Source of the DNA: Methylocystis sp. IM3
Lineage (GTDB): Bacteria; Pseudomonadota; Alphaproteobacteria; Rhizobiales; Beijerinckiaceae
Reading direction: 5' to 3'
DNA length: 64,000 bases
Assembly: GCF_038070105.1 (NCBI RefSeq)
Contig: NZ_JBBPBZ010000006.1
Location: 62,001-126,000 of the forward strand
Both the position numbers and the translations under genes were made by a program. The notes beneath the pieces are model-generated. The model had not been told where the DNA came from. It did no database searches and was given only the letters and a program-made list of their open reading frames with translations. Positions 1-8,905 of this stretch are shown piece by piece (the stretch's first letter is position 1; the number at the start of each line of letters is the position of its first letter).

Positions 1-172
1 CATGCTCCAAAGTGCATAACACCATCTAGCTTTTACAATAGTGTATTGCAAAGGCGCAGATCATCGAAGCGTGTGCTAAAAAACATTTTACTCCGAACCG
101 TATTGTAAATGAGCAAGGTGAATTTAGGTTTTGAGAGTGAGGAGCTTTGTACTCAGAGAATTGAGGTGGCCA

Positions 173-415
173 ATGTCAATGATGAGGCGCCCTCTCCTTG
201 CCACAGTCTGTATCGCTCTGAGCAGCTTAGCCCTTCCTTCGATCGGCTACGCCGATACCTGCCCTTGGGGTGGGGATAACTCGCAATCGATCCAGTGCTT
301 CGATTGCATGGTGCGGATATGGACGCCGCAAGGATGGAGGCTAATGAACGGTTGCACACGACGCTCGCATCCGTTCAATGCATTAACTTTGGGAAGAAGT
401 TCTTCGCAGTTCTAG
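173..415 (+). CDS. Small secreted Cys-containing protein, copy 1
   Basis: No known function recognised. The product is about 80 residues: a signal peptide (MRRPLL then a hydrophobic run ending GYADT), then a conserved core DTCPWGGDNSQSI, CFDCMVRIWTP and GW-L-NGC with four cysteines. I chose the ATG at 173 over the upstream TTG at 131 because GAGGTGG lies 5 nt before it, and the same ribosome site and ATG are conserved in the paralogue at 2123-2341 on the other strand. The tail after the last Cys differs from the paralogue (longer and Ser-rich), so the 3' end may have been rearranged. The likely location is the periplasm or outside the cell. The Cys pairs suggest disulphides (inference). Confidence 0.6.
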   Translation: MSMMRRPLLATVCIALSSLALPSIGYADTCPWGGDNSQSIQCFDCMVRIWTPQGWRLMNGCTRRSHPFNALTLGRSSSQF

Positions 416-567
416 GCAAGCCTGTCCCGTTATCCGCATATGTGCGTCAGAGACAGCAGGAGTGTCGAAGCGAGCTGCGATAACGCCAGAGACTGGAGCT
501 GCTGAGTGGAAACCGCGCAAGTCTGCGCACACGTTTGGGTTTGCCCAGATAACGGGAGAAAAGGGTA

Positions 568-816
568 ATGTTGAGATTAAACTTACTTGGGCTCTTGTTT
601 ATCGCCCTTGCGGGCACGGGATCTGCCCTTGCTCGGGATTGTCGCTGCTATGACCGTCAGGCAATCTTTCCCTCAACCCCGCGGTCGGTCCGGTCGGGCT
701 CGTTAGCGGGTGGCTATTGGGGATACCCTCCATTGCGTAATGCAAGGCCTCAGGACCCCTCAGGCGGGATCGTTTTGGAGGGCGCGGCGGGAGCAGGCGC
801 GCCGGATGGGGACTGA
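568..816 (+). CDS. Small secreted protein, unknown function
   Basis: An 82-residue product. It opens with a clear signal peptide (MLRLNLLGLLFIALAGTGSALA, cleavage expected just after) followed by a short mature part beginning RDCRCYDRQ and rich in Gly, Pro and Arg. AAAAGGG lies 2-3 nt before the ATG. No family is recognised. It is one of several small exported proteins in the first 9 kb. It could be a degraded gene, since the C-terminus is low-complexity, but the start signals look functional. Confidence 0.45.
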   Translation: MLRLNLLGLLFIALAGTGSALARDCRCYDRQAIFPSTPRSVRSGSLAGGYWGYPPLRNARPQDPSGGIVLEGAAGAGAPDGD

Positions 817-1103
817 ACTTTCATTGCATCAGTTTTGAAATTGGGACACTTTCGGGCCGCTATGTTTCATATGATGACATGACCTTCGCGGCGGCCTCAC
901 GCCGCGGACTTCCGTTGAGTGCAGGGCTTTTAAAACGCAGGTCTCCGACGTGGTGCGTTCGGCTTGGTTGGCAGCTTTGCCCCCAGCTCTGTAATTTCCG
1001 CGGACACCCTCTTGCGGGCTATGATTACTGTATTAGCTTTAGCGATGTCCCGACCTTACCCTCGAAAACGGAGCGACAACTGCGAGTCTGATCTCCTGCC
1101 GGA
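817..1103. other. Intergenic stretch without supported gene
   Basis: Short open frames exist but none has a convincing start site, family motif or codon pattern. This segment separates a small secreted protein from an IS3 remnant and is probably degenerate sequence. Confidence 0.5.
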
Positions 1104-1412
1104 TTAAGGCTTGTGTCCAGATTTGATCACCCGCTTGACCCTAAAACCAAAGTAGGGCTCGTGGGGCGTGCGCCTGCCAAGCGCCGAGTGCGGGCGCCGC
1201 TCGTTGTAAAAGGCCGGATATCGGCTGATGGAGGCGCGCGCCGCGGGCACGGTGTCGTAGGCGCGCAGATAGACCTCCTCATGTTTCACGCTGCGCCACA
1301 TCCGCTCGACCGCAACATTGTGGCGCCGAGCCCCTTGCCGTCCATGCTGATGGCGACTTTCGCATCCAGCAGCACGCTCGTGAAGTCGAGGCTGTTGAAC
1401 TGGGTGGACTCA
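1104..1412 (-). pseudogene. IS3-family transposase OrfB, C-terminal remnant
   Basis: On the minus strand the translation reads STQFNSLDF, VAISMDGKG, then after a frameshift NVAVERMWRSVKHEEVYLRA, FYNERRPHSALGRRTP. This is the end of the rve/DDE domain of IS3-family transposases, including the catalytic Glu in VERMW. The frame breaks between MDGKG and NVAVER, and the N-terminal two thirds are absent, so the copy is dead. It lies between the two inverted copies of the small Cys-protein gene and probably marks an old insertion or rearrangement point. Confidence 0.85.
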
Positions 1413-1634
1413 ACGATTTCGGGTCGTCGGGCCGAACGGAAACGGATTGGCCCGCGGATCGTAGGCGGCGTTCAGGGTTTGCCGCCCGGAAACATCAACC
1501 GTCGAAGATGATTTCTCTTGCGCTTCCAGCAACTAACCTTAATGCAAGCGCCAGTGGAGCGCAATCAGGCGAGCGCGTGCATGGCGGCGCTCGCCGTGAC
1601 TCCTCGTGGGCCGGGATTCAACCGAGAGATCAGC

Positions 1635-1883
1635 TCAGCAATTCCAATCTCTCGCGATATCACAACCTCCCGCGCTTTGAAGCGGCGGCGAGTACTGGAA
1701 AGGCGGCGGCGCGCGGAACACTACTACCGGCTGCGCGACATAGCCATAACTAGGCGCGCTATGAGCGCGCGCCGCGCTGTGACGGTGGGAAACGCGCGCG
1801 AGAGTCTCTGTAGGCGACATGCCCGCGCCCACACACGCCGCAATTACTGCTATGGCCATTCTGCGACCTGAGATAATAGACAT
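1635..1883 (-). CDS. Small secreted protein, unknown function
   Basis: An 82-residue product starting MSIISGRRMAIAVIAACVGAG, a typical Sec signal peptide, followed by a His/Ser/Ala-rich linker (VSHRHSAARAHSAPSYGY) and a tail with two Cys (GGCDIARDWNC). The ATG at 1883 is preceded by TTGGAGG with 5-nt spacing, a strong Shine-Dalgarno, so I prefer it to the upstream in-frame start at 1895. The short two-Cys tail after a proline/alanine spacer resembles many small envelope proteins of Hyphomicrobiales. No function is assigned. Confidence 0.55.
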   Translation of the reverse strand: MSIISGRRMAIAVIAACVGAGMSPTETLARVSHRHSAARAHSAPSYGYVAQPVVVFRAPPPFQYSPPLQSAGGCDIARDWNC

Positions 1884-2122
1884 TTTAGCCTCCAACAGGC
1901 AGAGCTCGCCACTGGCGATGATGATCTTGGTCTCCTAAGAGACATGTAAAAAGCGTACCACTCGCTTTATTGAGACCACCACTAAAATCTTCTTTACTTA
2001 TTGATCGTCCTGAAGAACCTGATGACGCGCCTTTGCAGCTCAGTTCTCGACTGTACAGATACAACGCGTCGCTGTCGCAGGCGGAGCCAACGCCGGAATC
2101 GACAAACTTCGGCGCTTTTCGA

Positions 2123-2341
2123 TTATGGATCGCGCCACGAATAGCCGCGCCGCTCGCAAGCGTTCACGAGTTTCCATCCGTGCGGCGTCCAAACCCGCAC
2201 CATGCAATCGAAGCAACGTATAGACTGCGAGTTATCGCCACCCCAAGGGCAGGTGTCAGCAAGGAGGACCGACGGAGAGGTCGATCCGATCACGGCCACA
2301 CAGACCGAGGTGAAAATACCGCGCTTCCTAGCCAGTGACAT
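2123..2341 (-). CDS. Small secreted Cys-containing protein, copy 2
   Basis: Paralogue of the gene at 173-415, on the opposite strand. A signal peptide (MSLARKRGIFTSVCVAVIG, then a hydrophobic run to LLADT) is followed by DTCPWGGDNSQSI, CFDCMVRVWTP and GWKLVNACERRG. The ribosome site and start (AGGTGGCCAATG) are identical to copy 1. At DNA level the core is close to identical, suggesting a recent duplication or gene conversion. Mature length is about 45 residues with four Cys. No known family was recognised; an exported, disulphide-stabilised peptide is the plain reading. Confidence 0.6.
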   Translation of the reverse strand: MSLARKRGIFTSVCVAVIGSTSPSVLLADTCPWGGDNSQSIRCFDCMVRVWTPHGWKLVNACERRGYSWRDP

Positions 2342-2975
2342 TGGCCACCTCGATTTCCGACTGCTTATATAGAATCTCAATGATACCTAATACGACCCTG
2401 TTACTTGGCAACAAGACTGTATGAACGTTTTTTGATGGCCCGACTCTCTCGCCTCCGTCCTCTGCAGTCTTTCCGGTTGAGAGCGCCTGAGATCACTCCC
2501 GGCGCAATCTGGGACAAGCCTGGCGCGCACTATAGTTTGATGACAGCACGACGACGATGGAAGCGCATCATGGGCGCGTCGATATTAAAGTATTTTTTAA
2601 TATCGGCTCCCGCCGCCTTGATGACGCCGGCATCCATGATGCGAAACCTCGGCGCATCCAGATCGACTAGCAAGTTTTACAATACCTGCGCTCGGATCTT
2701 CAAAATCGAAGATATCCTGCGTGTCCACTCTGATCTTCACGCCGGAGATTCGACGCCATTTCCGATTTGTGACAGTCATATGACAATTGAGATTGCATTC
2801 AGACAGGCTCACCGCCAGATACAATCTGGACACATCTTCACGATTGCATGCATGTTCTTCGTTGTAACCGACTTATTCATCACCTCTAAAAAGAATTTTA
2901 GTATATCGCCTTCCGACCTTTGGATATCGCTCTCCCCGACAACCTTTGCTCTGGCTGCATTTCCAGGGGTTATCG
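2342..2975. other. Long upstream region with a perfect AT-rich palindrome
   Basis: No gene is supported here. It contains a perfect inverted repeat at 2580-2605 and the promoter region of the porin that starts at 2976. Its relatively high AT content and lack of coding character suggest foreign or regulatory sequence. Confidence 0.5.
2580..2605. repeat. Perfect 10-bp inverted repeat
   Basis: CGATATTAAA (2580-2589), a 6-nt loop GTATTT, then TTTAATATCG (2596-2605). The stem is perfect and AT-rich, with no following T run, so an operator or IS-related site is more likely than a terminator. Confidence 0.7.
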
Positions 2976-4619
2976 ATGACCAACACCATCCGTCGGAAGA
3001 GGCTAAAGGCGAGCGCCTGCCTGCTCGCCTTGACATTGCCCACGCAGGCGCACGCAGATACGACAGCCGACGAAATACGGCTCCTCAAGGCCCGGCTCAA
3101 ACAGCTCGAGGCGAAGGTAAACGAACAAGACCGGGCGGCTAAAACGCAGAAGGCGCGCGCGAACACCGATAAGGCCGAAGGCGCGAAGCCTGCCCTTGCT
3201 GGCCTTCCCGGACCCGATCATTTCTATTTCAAAGGGTTGGAGATGACTCCAGCTGGCTTCTTCGCGATGGAAACGGTCTATCGCGACCACTGGATGGGCG
3301 CCGATGTCAACACCCCGTTCCAAAATATTCCCTACGGCTTTACTGCCCCCAGCCACACATCCGAATGGCGGGCGACCGCGCGCTCAACGCGTCCAGCTTT
3401 GATGATCAAGGCCGATATCGACAAGCAGACGCATCTCATGGCCTATGGAGAGGTAGACTTTCTGGGCGCCGCTCAAACGGCGAACTCGAACACGAGCAAT
3501 TCCTACAATCTACGTTTGCGTCAGGCATATGGGAATGTCGATTTCGAGCAATATGGCCTTCACGTAGCGGCGGGTCAGATGTGGTCGATGGTCACGATGA
3601 ACTCGGTCGGAATACGTCCAGACACATCTCTCCAGCCGCCGGTCATCGACCATCAATATATGCCTGGCTATAATTGGGCGCGACAACCCGGCATACGCAT
3701 CACCAAGGATTTCAACAAACAGTTCTGGGCGGCTCTGTCGCTCGAAAGCAGCGCAACGACATATGTCATGCCGGGCGCGCCATTCATCGGCACGACGGCG
3801 CTGCCCTTTATTGGAACGCCAATTCTATTGGCCGCCCCCGCCGGCGGCGGCCTTTTCAACCCCTCCGTTCCTTATTCCTTCACGCGCATGCCGGACATGA
3901 TCGGCAAACTGGCCTGGGATGGGGAATTGGTGGATCACAAGATTCATATCGAGGGCTTCGGACTTCTGCGTGACGTGACGGGTCGCGCCTATTGGGGCAA
4001 TCATAGCCAGTGGGGCGGTGGCGGCGGCGGCGGCATCGTCGTCCAGGTGATCCCGAAGCTGCTCGATTTTCAGGCGTCCGGCATGATTGGCAATGGCATC
4101 GGCAACTATGGATCTGGCGGTCTTCCAGACGCAACCTATCAGCTCTCGGGCGCCCCGCTGCTCATCAACGAACGCATCGCCATGGCCGGACTTACCCTCC
4201 ACGCGACGCCGCAGACAGACCTCTATGCATTTGTCGGCGGGGAATTTGCGAGCAAGAGCCCACAATGGAGCGCAGTCGGCAACACGCTTTTTGTCGGCGG
4301 CTATGGCAACCCGCTTTACAACAATGTCGGCTGCGGCTTCGAAAGTGAAGCGGCGCTGAACGGCGTGTGGACCAACGCCGCCGTATTTCCTTGCTCCGGG
4401 CAAACCAAGTCGCTTCGCCAACTCACGGGTGGCGTCTGGCACACGGTCGCTCAGGGCCCCTTCGGAAAGATCAGAGCCGGCGCGCAATATTCCTACACCG
4501 TAAGAGACGCTTTCGTTGGTTGGGGCGGGACACCGAGAGGCGCCGAAAACATGGTTTACACGAGCCTTCGCTATTATCCGTTCGACGGGCCATCCGGCAT
4601 TTTAGCTACGATAAAGTAA
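2976..4619 (+). CDS. Outer-membrane porin with N-terminal coiled coil
   Basis: About 547 residues. A signal peptide (RRKRLKASACLLALTLPTQAHA) is followed by a coiled coil (EIRLLKARLKQLEAKVNEQD, about residues 25-55) of the kind that anchors trimeric alphaproteobacterial porins to the wall, then a Gly/aromatic-rich beta-barrel. The barrel has the DF-YGLHVAAGQMWS pattern seen in porins of soil alphaproteobacteria. The ATG at 2976 follows AGGGG by about 7 nt; the in-frame TTG at 2946 is less likely. It is convergent with the two-component kinase, sharing the hairpin at 4644-4670. The substrate is not deducible. Confidence 0.7.
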   Translation: MTNTIRRKRLKASACLLALTLPTQAHADTTADEIRLLKARLKQLEAKVNEQDRAAKTQKARANTDKAEGAKPALAGLPGPDHFYFKGLEMTPAGFFAMETVYRDHWMGADVNTPFQNIPYGFTAPSHTSEWRATARSTRPALMIKADIDKQTHLMAYGEVDFLGAAQTANSNTSNSYNLRLRQAYGNVDFEQYGLHVAAGQMWSMVTMNSVGIRPDTSLQPPVIDHQYMPGYNWARQPGIRITKDFNKQFWAALSLESSATTYVMPGAPFIGTTALPFIGTPILLAAPAGGGLFNPSVPYSFTRMPDMIGKLAWDGELVDHKIHIEGFGLLRDVTGRAYWGNHSQWGGGGGGGIVVQVIPKLLDFQASGMIGNGIGNYGSGGLPDATYQLSGAPLLINERIAMAGLTLHATPQTDLYAFVGGEFASKSPQWSAVGNTLFVGGYGNPLYNNVGCGFESEAALNGVWTNAAVFPCSGQTKSLRQLTGGVWHTVAQGPFGKIRAGAQYSYTVRDAFVGWGGTPRGAENMVYTSLRYYPFDGPSGILATIK

Positions 4620-4643
4620 TTATCCGCGCCGCCAAATGAAATC

Positions 4644-4670
4644 GAGCTCCCGGCTTTGCGCCGGGCGCTC
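4644..4670. terminator. Strong hairpin between convergent genes
   Basis: GAGC-T-CCCGGC, loop TTTGC, GCCGGG-C-GCTC: a 10-bp stem with one mismatch between the porin stop (4619) and the kinase stop (4675). There is no long T run, so it may act as a bidirectional RNA hairpin or stabilise both 3' ends. Confidence 0.6.
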
Positions 4671-4674
4671 CGGA

Positions 4675-6033
4675 TCAGAGATTGCGCCCCTCTTGCTTGA
4701 AGATCAGCTCGAAAATGCAGCCGGGCAAGCCATCCCTTATCTCGATCTCGAAGCCATGCAGCTTTCCGATGGACGCAACCAGGGCGAGTCCGAGCCCCGT
4801 TCCCGGCGTATCGCTGCGTTCTGGGTCCCGGTAGAAGCGCTGGAATACATTTGAGCGGCGATCATTGGGTATTCCGAGTCCCGTATCGCGAATTCTCACC
4901 ACGGGGTTCTGTGCTCGCTTGCAAAGTGTTATTTCGATCAGGCCCGGCGCGGGCGTGAACTTGATTGCGTTGTCGATCAGGTTGGAGACCGCCTCCATCA
5001 AAAGCTCCCTGTCGCCCTGCACGGGCAGCGGACCATCCGCATGCAAGGTTAGCTTCAGCCCTTTGCTGCTGGCGAGGGGCTCGTAAAAGTCAAAGAGCTC
5101 CGTTGCAATCTCCAGAAGATTGACTTCGCGGAAATAAGCTCGACTTCTACCTGCTTCAATCCGCGCGGCGCGAAGCATTGCTGTCGTCGTTGCAAGCATC
5201 TGATCGACGCCACTGGCGGCCAAACTAATTGAATCACGCAGATCCTCGGGCAGGCTAACGGCGTTTTGAGCGATCTCGAGGTGAGCCCGAACTCGACAAA
5301 GCGGGGTTCGGAGATCATGGGCTATGTGGTCTCCAACGTGGTGCAACTCGCTTATCGCCCGCTCGAGTTCTTCCAACATCTCGTTAACAGACATGGAAAG
5401 ACTATCCAGCTCGTCATTCGCGGAGCTTAGATGCAAGCGCCTTTTGAGATGCCCTGACTTGATGTCATCCAAGCAGGATTGCGCATCTTTTAGACGGCCT
5501 TTGATTTGGCGGCTGACAATCGCGCCAATTCCGACGAAAACTAGAGATACCGGGATCACACCCTCGACCAACGCGTTTCTTACAATCTTATCTAGCTGAA
5601 TGACCTCAGGCGTGTCGCGGCCAATCACCAGAATGCGTTGATCAGGCAAACGGATGCCGACATAGATCATCTGGCTTTCATCGCCGTTAGACCGATTGGC
5701 CCTGTTGACTAAAAGAGCTTTTCCGTCCAGGGGCAAATCGCTGGGAATCTTGCGCAGATTGCCTTGCAGGCGGGCGCCGTCCGACCCAAACAAACCGGAT
5801 CGGGTCAATCGATAGGTCTTATTGAAGGTCTTGTCGTCTAGATCAGACTGTGTCTGTCCGGAAAATTGGACCGACAAGGCGGATCCTTGCAGCTCCAGCA
5901 GCGTCTCGAAGCGCTCGAGTTCCTCAGAGGAAATCTTCCAATGCATAAGAGCAAAGGTAACAACGCTTGCCGAGACGTAAGCCGCGGCTGCAAAAGCTGC
6001 AAGCTTGAATGTCGGCCAAGAAAGTTTAAGCAT
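4675..6033 (-). CDS. Sensor histidine kinase (HAMP-HisKA-HATPase)
   Basis: A 452-residue membrane kinase, partner of the regulator just upstream. One membrane segment lies near residues 10-30 and a second near 155-175, bracketing a periplasmic domain of ~120 residues. HAMP covers about 172-225. The H-box IAHDLRTPL has the phospho-accepting His239, the N-box NLIDNAIKFT has Asn355, and G-boxes are DTGLGIP (383-389) and GTGLGLAL (411-418). The start ATG at 6033 overlaps the regulator's stop by 8 nt (ACGATGCTTAA), which favours it over the TTG at 6042 and implies translational coupling. The stimulus is unknown; the neighbouring RND efflux locus and porin are plausible targets. Confidence 0.9.
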   Translation of the reverse strand: MLKLSWPTFKLAAFAAAAYVSASVVTFALMHWKISSEELERFETLLELQGSALSVQFSGQTQSDLDDKTFNKTYRLTRSGLFGSDGARLQGNLRKIPSDLPLDGKALLVNRANRSNGDESQMIYVGIRLPDQRILVIGRDTPEVIQLDKIVRNALVEGVIPVSLVFVGIGAIVSRQIKGRLKDAQSCLDDIKSGHLKRRLHLSSANDELDSLSMSVNEMLEELERAISELHHVGDHIAHDLRTPLCRVRAHLEIAQNAVSLPEDLRDSISLAASGVDQMLATTTAMLRAARIEAGRSRAYFREVNLLEIATELFDFYEPLASSKGLKLTLHADGPLPVQGDRELLMEAVSNLIDNAIKFTPAPGLIEITLCKRAQNPVVRIRDTGLGIPNDRRSNVFQRFYRDPERSDTPGTGLGLALVASIGKLHGFEIEIRDGLPGCIFELIFKQEGRNL

Positions 6034-6739
6034 CGTCCCCAAACACGTATCCCTGCGCTCTTACATTTCGAATAAAACAGGGACCATCCTTTTTCTCGAT
6101 TTTTTGCCGGAGCTTGCTGAGGTGGACATCCACAACATTGGTCTCGACCGGAAACCGATATTTCCATACGTTTTGCAGGAGCATTTGCTTCGTGATCAAT
6201 TGTCCTGGCCGGGCCATGAAATACTCGAGCAACTGATATTCCCGTGCAGAAAGCTCGATCTCCTCTCCGCGGAGAATGGCCACTCGGTTCAGCAAATCAA
6301 GCGTGAGGGGGCCGACCTGAAGTTTAGTTATTGGGTGCAGGGATGAACGGCGAATCAAGGCGTCGACCCTCGCCCCGAGCTCCGCATAACTGAATGGCTT
6401 TATCAAATAGTCATCGGCGCCCGATTGCAGGCCGAAAACCCGCTCATCGACATGATCCAGCGCGCTTATAACTAGGATCGGACTCGCGGGGTTATGGCTG
6501 CGAAACGTCTCAATCAAGTTTATCCCGTCGGCCCCCGGCAACATCCTGTCGAGTATAAGCAAGTCAAAGCGCTGTTCGCCCATCCGCGCAACCGCCTCGT
6601 TGCTATCGCGAGCATGGGAGACGATGTAGTTTCGCTTCTCGAGCTCCTTGATGAGGACAGCTGCAAGCTCCGTGTCATCGTCAATCAGGAGAACGTTGAA
6701 TCGTGGGTTGTGGGCGGCGTGTTCAGTCATACTTGTCAT
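6026..6739 (-). CDS. OmpR-family response regulator
   Basis: A 237-residue regulator. The receiver domain has the acidic pocket LLIDDD (20-22), phospho-acceptor Asp64 in LLILDRMLPG and Lys114 in YLIKPF. The C-terminal winged helix (about 140-235) carries the LSAREYQLLEYF and VVDVHLSKLRQKIE signatures of OmpR/PhoB proteins. It is first gene of a two-gene operon with the kinase downstream. It is transcribed away from the RND efflux locus starting at 7262, so the 0.5-kb divergent region is the likely control site. The start could instead be the ATG three codons further in (6730). No gene name is assigned because the ligand is not visible. Confidence 0.92.
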   Translation of the reverse strand: MTSMTEHAAHNPRFNVLLIDDDTELAAVLIKELEKRNYIVSHARDSNEAVARMGEQRFDLLILDRMLPGADGINLIETFRSHNPASPILVISALDHVDERVFGLQSGADDYLIKPFSYAELGARVDALIRRSSLHPITKLQVGPLTLDLLNRVAILRGEEIELSAREYQLLEYFMARPGQLITKQMLLQNVWKYRFPVETNVVDVHLSKLRQKIEKKDGPCFIRNVRAQGYVFGDDA

Positions 6740-7261
6740 GTTCAGGCGATCGTTTAGCCCCGTGCGGCCGCAACGCTACAAATGAAGCGCGATAATAGCT
6801 ATGCGGGGAAAGGAGGGACTGAGACGCTTCAGACGCACTGGACAACAGGGTCGCTTCCTGCGCGCTCCTACGCGCGCTCGTATTGAGTAGACCCCTAATT
6901 GACCTGTCCATTGTTAAGCTTTACCCTTAAGGGCGATGAGAACGAAATAGCTATTCCATTTCATCTGATCAAGCGATAGTGCATAAGTCAAGTATTCGCC
7001 TTAGCATCCAGGGTCGCAAGGGGAAGCCGCCAACGCGACCACGTGCTTTGTCGATTGATGCAGTTTTCCCATGCCTGCTTGCGTAGGAGGAAGGCTGCCG
7101 CGCGGGAGACGGCCTGCATGATTTAAAAAGAATTTATTATCGGTCACGTGTAGTTTCGGAGTACCCATTCTTTCGTCCAAGGCCCTTCGGCGCTCTCGAT
7201 CGCCCGGGGAGGACACACTTCGATTAGGGGCAAATCCCGGCATTCCACTTCGTGGGCATTG
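6740..7261. promoter_or_regulatory. Divergent control region with CCCTTAAGGG palindrome
   Basis: A 522-bp non-coding stretch between the response regulator (minus) and the first RND adaptor (plus). A perfect 10-bp palindrome, CCCTTAAGGG, lies at 6924-6933, with a further GTTAAG at 6913-6918. Such a TTAAG pair is reminiscent of OmpR-family half sites, but the spacing here is irregular. No other feature was recognised. Confidence 0.35.
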
Positions 7262-8458
7262 ATGACAAGTGATGAGATCCTGCCTGAAGCGCGACGAGAG
7301 GCCTCGCCTCCGTCGAGGAAATTAAGATCAGTCAAGCGAAGGTATTTGAAAGCGTCGATCCTTGCGACTTGCGTGGCGGCTGTCGTCTTCGTAACAAGCC
7401 CAGCCGAACTCCACCGTACGACGCAATGGACCAAGGCAAAGGCGACGGATCAGGTGGAGCTGGCGACTCTCAAGCTGGGAAGCGCCGATGACGGCTTGAC
7501 ATTGCCGGGCGAGATAAAGGCCCTCAATGAGGCGAAGATTCGGGCCCGTGTGAATGGCTATGTAAAGGAATGGAAATATGACATCGGCGCGCGCGTGAAA
7601 GCGGGCGAGACGTTGGCCGTCATCGACGCGCCCGAGCTGGATCAGCAATATCAGGAAGCCAAGGGCCAACTCGAAACAGCTGAGGCTCACGCGCAGCTCG
7701 CTCGATTGACATCGAAACGCTGGGCCACTCTCCGCGCGTCCGCTGTCGTATCGCAGCAGAGCGCCGACGAAAAGGGAGGAGAACGGGCTGCCAGACAGGC
7801 GGAAGTCGGCTCTGCCGAAGCAAACCTCCACAGGCTCCAGGCGCTCAAAAGCTTTACCGAGGTGACGGCGCCTTTCGCTGGCGTCGTGACGGCGCGCAGG
7901 ATCGACGTTGGCGTGCTGGTCGGCCCAGCGCATCCAGTCGAGCTCTTCGACATCGCGGATATCCATCAACTACGCGTTTACGTCCGCGTTCCGCAATCTC
8001 TTGCGCCTCAGATCAGGCAAGGGATGAAGGCCGCGCTCAGCTTGCCGCAATATCCGGGGCGGACCTTCGAGGCGAAGGTCACAGCGACTTCCGACGCCAT
8101 CGAAGCCAATTCGCGAACCTTGCTCGTTCAGTTGCTCACGAATAACGACAGCGGCGCGCTGTTGCCGGGCTCCTTTGCGGAAGTGCGGTTCGAACTTCCC
8201 AAGAGGGCGAACGTTGTGAGAATTCCGGCGACCGCCCTGCTGTTTCGCGACAATCAAATCCAGGTCGCCGTCGTAGACGCAGACCAGAGGATCGCTTTCA
8301 GAAAGCTGACGATCGATCGCGACCTCGGCTCCGAAGTCGAAGTTTCCGCAGGCGTTCACGTCTCCGACCGCATCGTCAACTTTCCCAGCCGATTCTTGCA
8401 GGACGGAGAAATAATCAGGCACGATGTGCGAACTGCAGATAGGCGGCGGTCGGGCTGA
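7262..8458 (+). CDS. RND efflux periplasmic adaptor (HlyD family), copy 1
   Basis: About 398 residues. An N-terminal membrane anchor (ILATCVAAVVFVT, ~30-45) is followed by the lipoyl/barrel-sandwich half DVGA-VKAGETLAVIDAPEL, a helical hairpin (~125-190), the second lipoyl half TAPFAGVVTARRIDVGVLV, and beta-barrel and membrane-proximal domains. It is the membrane fusion subunit linking an RND pump to an outer-membrane channel. Codons for about residues 65-375 are nearly identical to the second adaptor at 12203-13435, with no length change; only the N-terminus, part of the hairpin and the last ~25 residues differ. The start is ATG 7262 (TTG 7259 is adjacent in frame). Two adaptors for one pump suggest hetero-hexamer formation or redundancy. 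Confidence 0.92.
   Translation: MTSDEILPEARREASPPSRKLRSVKRRYLKASILATCVAAVVFVTSPAELHRTTQWTKAKATDQVELATLKLGSADDGLTLPGEIKALNEAKIRARVNGYVKEWKYDIGARVKAGETLAVIDAPELDQQYQEAKGQLETAEAHAQLARLTSKRWATLRASAVVSQQSADEKGGERAARQAEVGSAEANLHRLQALKSFTEVTAPFAGVVTARRIDVGVLVGPAHPVELFDIADIHQLRVYVRVPQSLAPQIRQGMKAALSLPQYPGRTFEAKVTATSDAIEANSRTLLVQLLTNNDSGALLPGSFAEVRFELPKRANVVRIPATALLFRDNQIQVAVVDADQRIAFRKLTIDRDLGSEVEVSAGVHVSDRIVNFPSRFLQDGEIIRHDVRTADRRRSG
7455..8386 (+). repeat. Direct repeat, left copy (adaptor gene segment)
   Basis: Near-identical to 12405-13336 at a constant offset of 4,950 bp with no indel. The most divergent part within it is about 7760-7830, encoding part of the helical hairpin. Recombination between the copies would delete one adaptor and the pump. 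Confidence 0.9.
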
Positions 8459-8614
8459 CCCGCTGCTCGGATCACGTCGGGCCCCGAGTTTGCCTCATCC
8501 TCACAACGATTCTTCTCTACGCCTGCTGCCCGAAAGATATCTAAAAAACCTTTTAGTGGGACCGTAACTTTGCATGCGTTATTTCGATAATCCAACGACA
8601 TTTCGAGGTGCGCA

Positions 8615-8905
8615 ATGCGAAACACGCCCGAAGAAAGTAATGGAAGCGCGAAATCCTGGGGATCCAGGCGCCCAAATCTGTCGAGGCTTGTGATCGACCT
8701 AGCATTGACGTCTGTGTTGCTTACCCCTGGCGCCGCGCAGTCGTTAACTGGACGGGGGACACGCGGCTTAAGGCCGCCGTGCCACTCCCACCCGCATTAC
8801 GCCGGCCAGTGTGACGTTCGTGATCCGTGCGGCTACTACGAATCGCGCACCGTTCGTTATGGCGACGACCGAGACTTCGAATGCTTTATTGTTGAGGAGA
8901 ATTGA
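8615..8905 (+). CDS. Small secreted protein within the RND locus
   Basis: A 96-residue product with an N-terminal basic stretch, a hydrophobic signal (LVIDLALTSVLLTPGAAQS, ~27-45) and a short mature region with four Cys (PPCHSHPHYAGQC, DPCGYYES, DFECF) and several His. GAGGTGC precedes the ATG. Its place between an RND adaptor and its pump, together with the His/Cys content, would fit a periplasmic metal- or thiol-responsive accessory protein, but this is inference. No family was recognised. Confidence 0.5.
   Translation: MRNTPEESNGSAKSWGSRRPNLSRLVIDLALTSVLLTPGAAQSLTGRGTRGLRPPCHSHPHYAGQCDVRDPCGYYESRTVRYGDDRDFECFIVEEN

Noticed and set aside
2405..3142. A 245-codon frame reaching into the porin 5' end
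   Set aside because: No start site or domain; it overlaps the porin signal peptide and coiled coil in another frame.
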